Positions 38,008 through 40,101 of a stretch of DNA of 40,101 nt are shown here, piece after piece. The notes beneath the pieces were generated by a model. The model saw only the letters and a program-made list of their open reading frames with translations, ran no database searches and had not been told where the DNA came from. The stretch lies in IMG/VR virus record IMGVR_UViG_3300032296_002122, positions 1 to 40,101 of that record. One strand, written 5' to 3'. The translations under genes and the position numbers were made by a program. The DNA comes from a virus. Position 1 is the stretch's first letter. The number at the start of each line of letters is the position of its first letter.

Positions 38008-38042
38008 GTTGATCAACTTGTCAACTCGTGCAAAAATTTTGC
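38008..38042. promoter_or_regulatory. Palindromic sites upstream of the large terminase
   Basis: GTTGATCAAC (38008-38017) is a perfect 10-bp palindrome. GATCAACTTGTCAAC (38011-38025) is the exact reverse complement of the promoter sequence at 32261-32275. A second inverted repeat, GCAAAA-A-TTTTGC, spans 38030-38042. These may be repressor or packaging-protein sites; no good promoter could be assigned for the terminase. Confidence 0.4.
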
Positions 38043-38066
38043 GCATATGAAAAGCAATTTGACCCT

Positions 38067-39530
38067 ATGAGCGCGGTCCCCCAGGAAATCGAAATCGAGC
38101 GTGCCAAGCTGGAATACCGGTTCATGCTCCTTGAGACGCAAGACAAGGCCCGTGCTAACTTCATCGACTTCGTGCGCTACGTCTGGCCGGCCGCGATCCT
38201 TGGTGAACACCACAAGCGCATGGCTTCTGCGTTCGATCGCATTGCCAATGGGACCTTGAAGCGCCTGATCGTGAACATGCCTCCTCGTCACACGAAGTCG
38301 GAGTTCGCCTCGTACCTGCTCCCGGCGTACCTCATGGGCCGTGATCCGCGAACCCAGGCCCTTGAAGCGACCCACACCGCAGAGTTAGCCGTCAAATTCG
38401 GTCGTAAGGTGCGTGATCTGATGGACTCGGACCGGTACAAGGAGCTGTTCCCTGAGGTGCAGTTGAAGCAGGACAGCAAGGCTGCTGGCCGGTGGGACAC
38501 GAACCACGGCGGGAGTTACTTTGCGGTCGGTGTCGGCGGTGCGGTGACGGGGCGCGGTGCGGATATTTTGATTATTGACGACCCGCATTCGGAGCAGGAT
38601 GCCTTATCGGATCTCGCTTTGGAGAACGCGTGGGACTGGTACCAGGGCGGTCCGCGTACTCGTTTGCAGCCGGGCGGTGCGATTGTGCTCGTGATGACCC
38701 GTTGGGGGACCAAGGACCTGACGGCGCGGTTACTCAAAGCGCAATCCAGTCGCGGGGCGGATCGGTGGGAGGTGATTGAGTTCCCGGCGATCCTGCCTAG
38801 CGGAAAGCCCCTATGGCCGGAGTTCTGGAAGCTCGAAGAGTTGGAGGCTGTTAAGGCGTCGTTGTCGGTACAGAAGTGGAACGCCATGTACCAGCAGCAG
38901 CCGACGAACGACGAGGGTGCAATCCTCAAGCGTGAGTGGTGGCGCGTGTGGCAGTACGACGAACCGCCGATCGTGAACTACATCATCCAGAGCTATGACA
39001 CGGCGTACAGCAAAAAGGAGACGGCCGACTTCTCGGTGATCACGACCTGGGGTGTGTTTTACCCGGACCAAGACTCAGGGCCAAACATCATCCTGCTAGA
39101 CGTCAAGCGTGGGCGGTGGGACTTTCCGGAGCTCAAGCGCATTGCCAAAGACGAGTACAAGCACTGGAACCCCGACAACGTGCTGATCGAGGCGAAGGCG
39201 ACCGGTGTGACGTTGCAGCAGGAGCTGCGGCGGCTTGGCATTCCGGTGACCATGTACACACCGGGTGGACGTAGGTCAGGTACGGATAAGGTCAGTCGCG
39301 CGAACGCGGTAGCGCCGGTGTTCGAAGCGGGGCTCGTGTGGGCACCGGATACGGATTGGGCGGAAGAGCTTGTCGAAGAGTGCGCGGCGTTTCCGAACGG
39401 CGATAACGACGACATGGTGGACTCGACGACGCAGGCGATCATGCGTTTCCGTCAAGGCAATTTCGTCAACTTGCAGACTGACGAAGTAGGAGAGCCGTCA
39501 AATCGAGCGCTTGCCCCTGAATACTATTGA
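38067..39530 (+). CDS. terL: Terminase large subunit
   Basis: A 487-residue packaging ATPase and nuclease. Start ATG 38067 (MSAVPQEIEI) is chosen; a GTG at 38028 would add 13 unlikely residues. The Walker A-like motif NMPPRHTKSE (70-79), ALEATHTAELA, Walker B ADILIIDDPHSE (Asp171, Asp172) and motif III VLVMTRWGTKDL give the ATPase. SYDTAYSKKETADFS (Asp311), VLIEAKATGVTLQQ and DDMVDSTTQAIM (Asp448, Asp449) give the RNase H-like nuclease. It cuts concatemers and pumps DNA into proheads. The ribosome binding site is weak. The small terminase lies 6.1 kb upstream. Confidence 0.95.
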   Translation: MSAVPQEIEIERAKLEYRFMLLETQDKARANFIDFVRYVWPAAILGEHHKRMASAFDRIANGTLKRLIVNMPPRHTKSEFASYLLPAYLMGRDPRTQALEATHTAELAVKFGRKVRDLMDSDRYKELFPEVQLKQDSKAAGRWDTNHGGSYFAVGVGGAVTGRGADILIIDDPHSEQDALSDLALENAWDWYQGGPRTRLQPGGAIVLVMTRWGTKDLTARLLKAQSSRGADRWEVIEFPAILPSGKPLWPEFWKLEELEAVKASLSVQKWNAMYQQQPTNDEGAILKREWWRVWQYDEPPIVNYIIQSYDTAYSKKETADFSVITTWGVFYPDQDSGPNIILLDVKRGRWDFPELKRIAKDEYKHWNPDNVLIEAKATGVTLQQELRRLGIPVTMYTPGGRRSGTDKVSRANAVAPVFEAGLVWAPDTDWAEELVEECAAFPNGDNDDMVDSTTQAIMRFRQGNFVNLQTDEVGEPSNRALAPEYY

Positions 39531-39541
39531 AGCCTAGAATG

Positions 39542-39571
39542 TCAAGGCATACACCCTTCAGGGGGCCTTGA
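39542..39571 (+). promoter_or_regulatory. Hairpin covering the next start site
   Basis: TCAAGGC (39542-39548) pairs with GCCTTGA (39565-39571), with an inner CCC/GGG pairing around TTCA. The structure contains the GGGGG ribosome binding site and touches the first base of the ATG at 39571, so it could restrain translation of the next gene. Confidence 0.4.
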
Positions 39572-40101
39572 TGGCAACGAACTTCCCGTATTCGAGCAGC
39601 GACATGCTCGGAGAGTTTTACGATCCTCGATCCGCCGAGTCCCCCGAAACGGCAGCGGAGCTGCTTGCTCAATTGGCGCAGACCCCTGTTCAGCCGGAGG
39701 TGTCGACGCCGACGTCGCTCGAAGAACTGCTCGCGGCCCAAGGGCCAACACGGGGGCTTAACGAACCACCGCCCGTGAGCCAAGCGCCAGCATTCACGTT
39801 GCCTGAAGGCGTGACGCAAGCGGATCTCGACGCGATCGCCGCGCAGTTCCGTGATGCGGGATACAAGGACCAGCCGGCGATCAACTTCACGGGCGATCCC
39901 GCCAATCCGTTCTTCGACATGCGCTTGCCGGACGGCAAGGTGAATCCGGTATTTTTCGACCAGAACTTTGACTTCACGAGCATCCCGAACGTCGGCTCTC
40001 CGGTGGATCAGATCTGCCCGGCAGGCGAGGTGTTCGATCCGATCCGTGGCATTTGCGTAAACCCTGAGACGACGCGTCCGGCAACGCCGACCTGTCCTCC
40101 G
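39571..40101 (+). CDS. Probable virion-associated protein (3' end beyond window)
   Basis: An open frame from ATG 39571 to the window end, 177 codons without a stop, so truncated. It starts MATNFPYSSSDMLGEFYDPR. Residues about 28-75 are Pro/Thr/Gln-rich, followed by a more compact part (QPAINFTGDPANPFFDMRLP). The region PAGEVFDPIRGICVNPETTR contains a Cys-rich element (CPAGEVFDPIRGIC) that I recall from phage structural and fibre-like proteins. Its position after the large terminase would suit a structural gene. GGGGGCCTTG lies 1-10 bases upstream. Confidence 0.7.
   Translation, partial: MATNFPYSSSDMLGEFYDPRSAESPETAAELLAQLAQTPVQPEVSTPTSLEELLAAQGPTRGLNEPPPVSQAPAFTLPEGVTQADLDAIAAQFRDAGYKDQPAINFTGDPANPFFDMRLPDGKVNPVFFDQNFDFTSIPNVGSPVDQICPAGEVFDPIRGICVNPETTRPATPTCPP

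Larger units (their letters stand above)
37364..38066. other. GATC-rich non-coding region
   Basis: About 700 bases without a convincing gene. Open frames exist on both strands but are low-complexity, as expected of repetitive GC-rich DNA. From about 37286 to 37825 I count roughly 26 GATC tetramers by hand, where about two would be expected. The span contains a 15-bp tandem repeat (37626-37685), a 15-bp direct repeat (37435 and 37481), a GGGGTACCCC palindrome (37978-37987), a CACAT/ATGTG hairpin near 37935, and the GTTGATCAAC palindrome at 38008. It separates the amidoligase operon from the large terminase. A packaging, regulatory or RNA role is unproven. Confidence 0.6.

Overview
The window is a stretch of a tailed double-stranded DNA bacteriophage genome (Caudoviricetes). 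The evidence is a complete large terminase, a probable small terminase, a block of large virion proteins, a phage replication module with a family A DNA polymerase, and dense runs of very small overlapping genes. No integrase, CI-like repressor, tRNA, phage RNA polymerase, IS element or CRISPR array was seen. The promoters I can recognise are of host sigma-70 type. There is no tape-measure or sheath gene, and one internal-type virion protein is about 1,290 residues, which suggests a short-tailed (podovirus-like) marine or freshwater phage; that is inference. Portal, major capsid and endolysin genes are absent, so the window does not hold the whole genome; they probably lie beyond one or both edges.

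Layout. (1) 1-14705, plus strand: end of an unknown gene, two small holin-like membrane proteins, two small conserved proteins, then seven virion proteins. (2) 14698-16847, minus strand: a PD-(D/E)XK exonuclease and an SNF2-type helicase, running tail-to-tail into the last virion gene with an 8-base overlap and no terminator. (3) 16848-16925: divergent control region with a sigma-70-like promoter over a near-palindrome. (4) 16926-23849, plus strand: replication module with a candidate single-strand-binding protein, an archaeo-eukaryotic-type primase, a UvrD-like helicase and a family A polymerase with Leu at the position equivalent to E. coli Phe762. (5) 23850-30323: accessory small genes, including 17 genes joined by 16 consecutive 4-base ATGA overlaps, five or six of them built from shared sequence boxes, followed by a GNAT protein, an HNH protein, two membrane peptides and a DUF6378-like protein. 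(6) 30324-31026: terminator, solitary minus-strand HNH gene, second terminator, and an AT-rich dyad region. (7) 31027-34807: small terminase, a VRR-NUC-like nuclease, small genes and a DUF932 protein. (8) 34808-37363: terminator, promoter, a zinc-ribbon/amidoligase protein and a class II glutamine amidotransferase, terminator. (9) 37364-38066: non-coding, extremely GATC-rich, with a 15-bp tandem repeat. (10) 38067-40101: large terminase and the start of a probable virion gene.

How it fits together. The phage appears to replicate with its own primase, helicases, polymerase, exonuclease and binding protein while using host RNA polymerase. Several plus-strand operons share a leader layout: sigma-70-like promoter, often a short hairpin, a TAGAAAG-like element, then a strong ribosome binding site. 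The most distinctive candidate for an undescribed system is the DUF932, amidoligase and glutamine amidotransferase set inserted between the small and large terminase genes. It could use ammonia released from glutamine to amidate a carboxylate on an unknown target, and it sits next to a non-coding GATC-rich repeat tract. The second candidate is the chained small-gene array, in which a conserved C-terminal peptide motif doubles as the Shine-Dalgarno sequence of the next gene.
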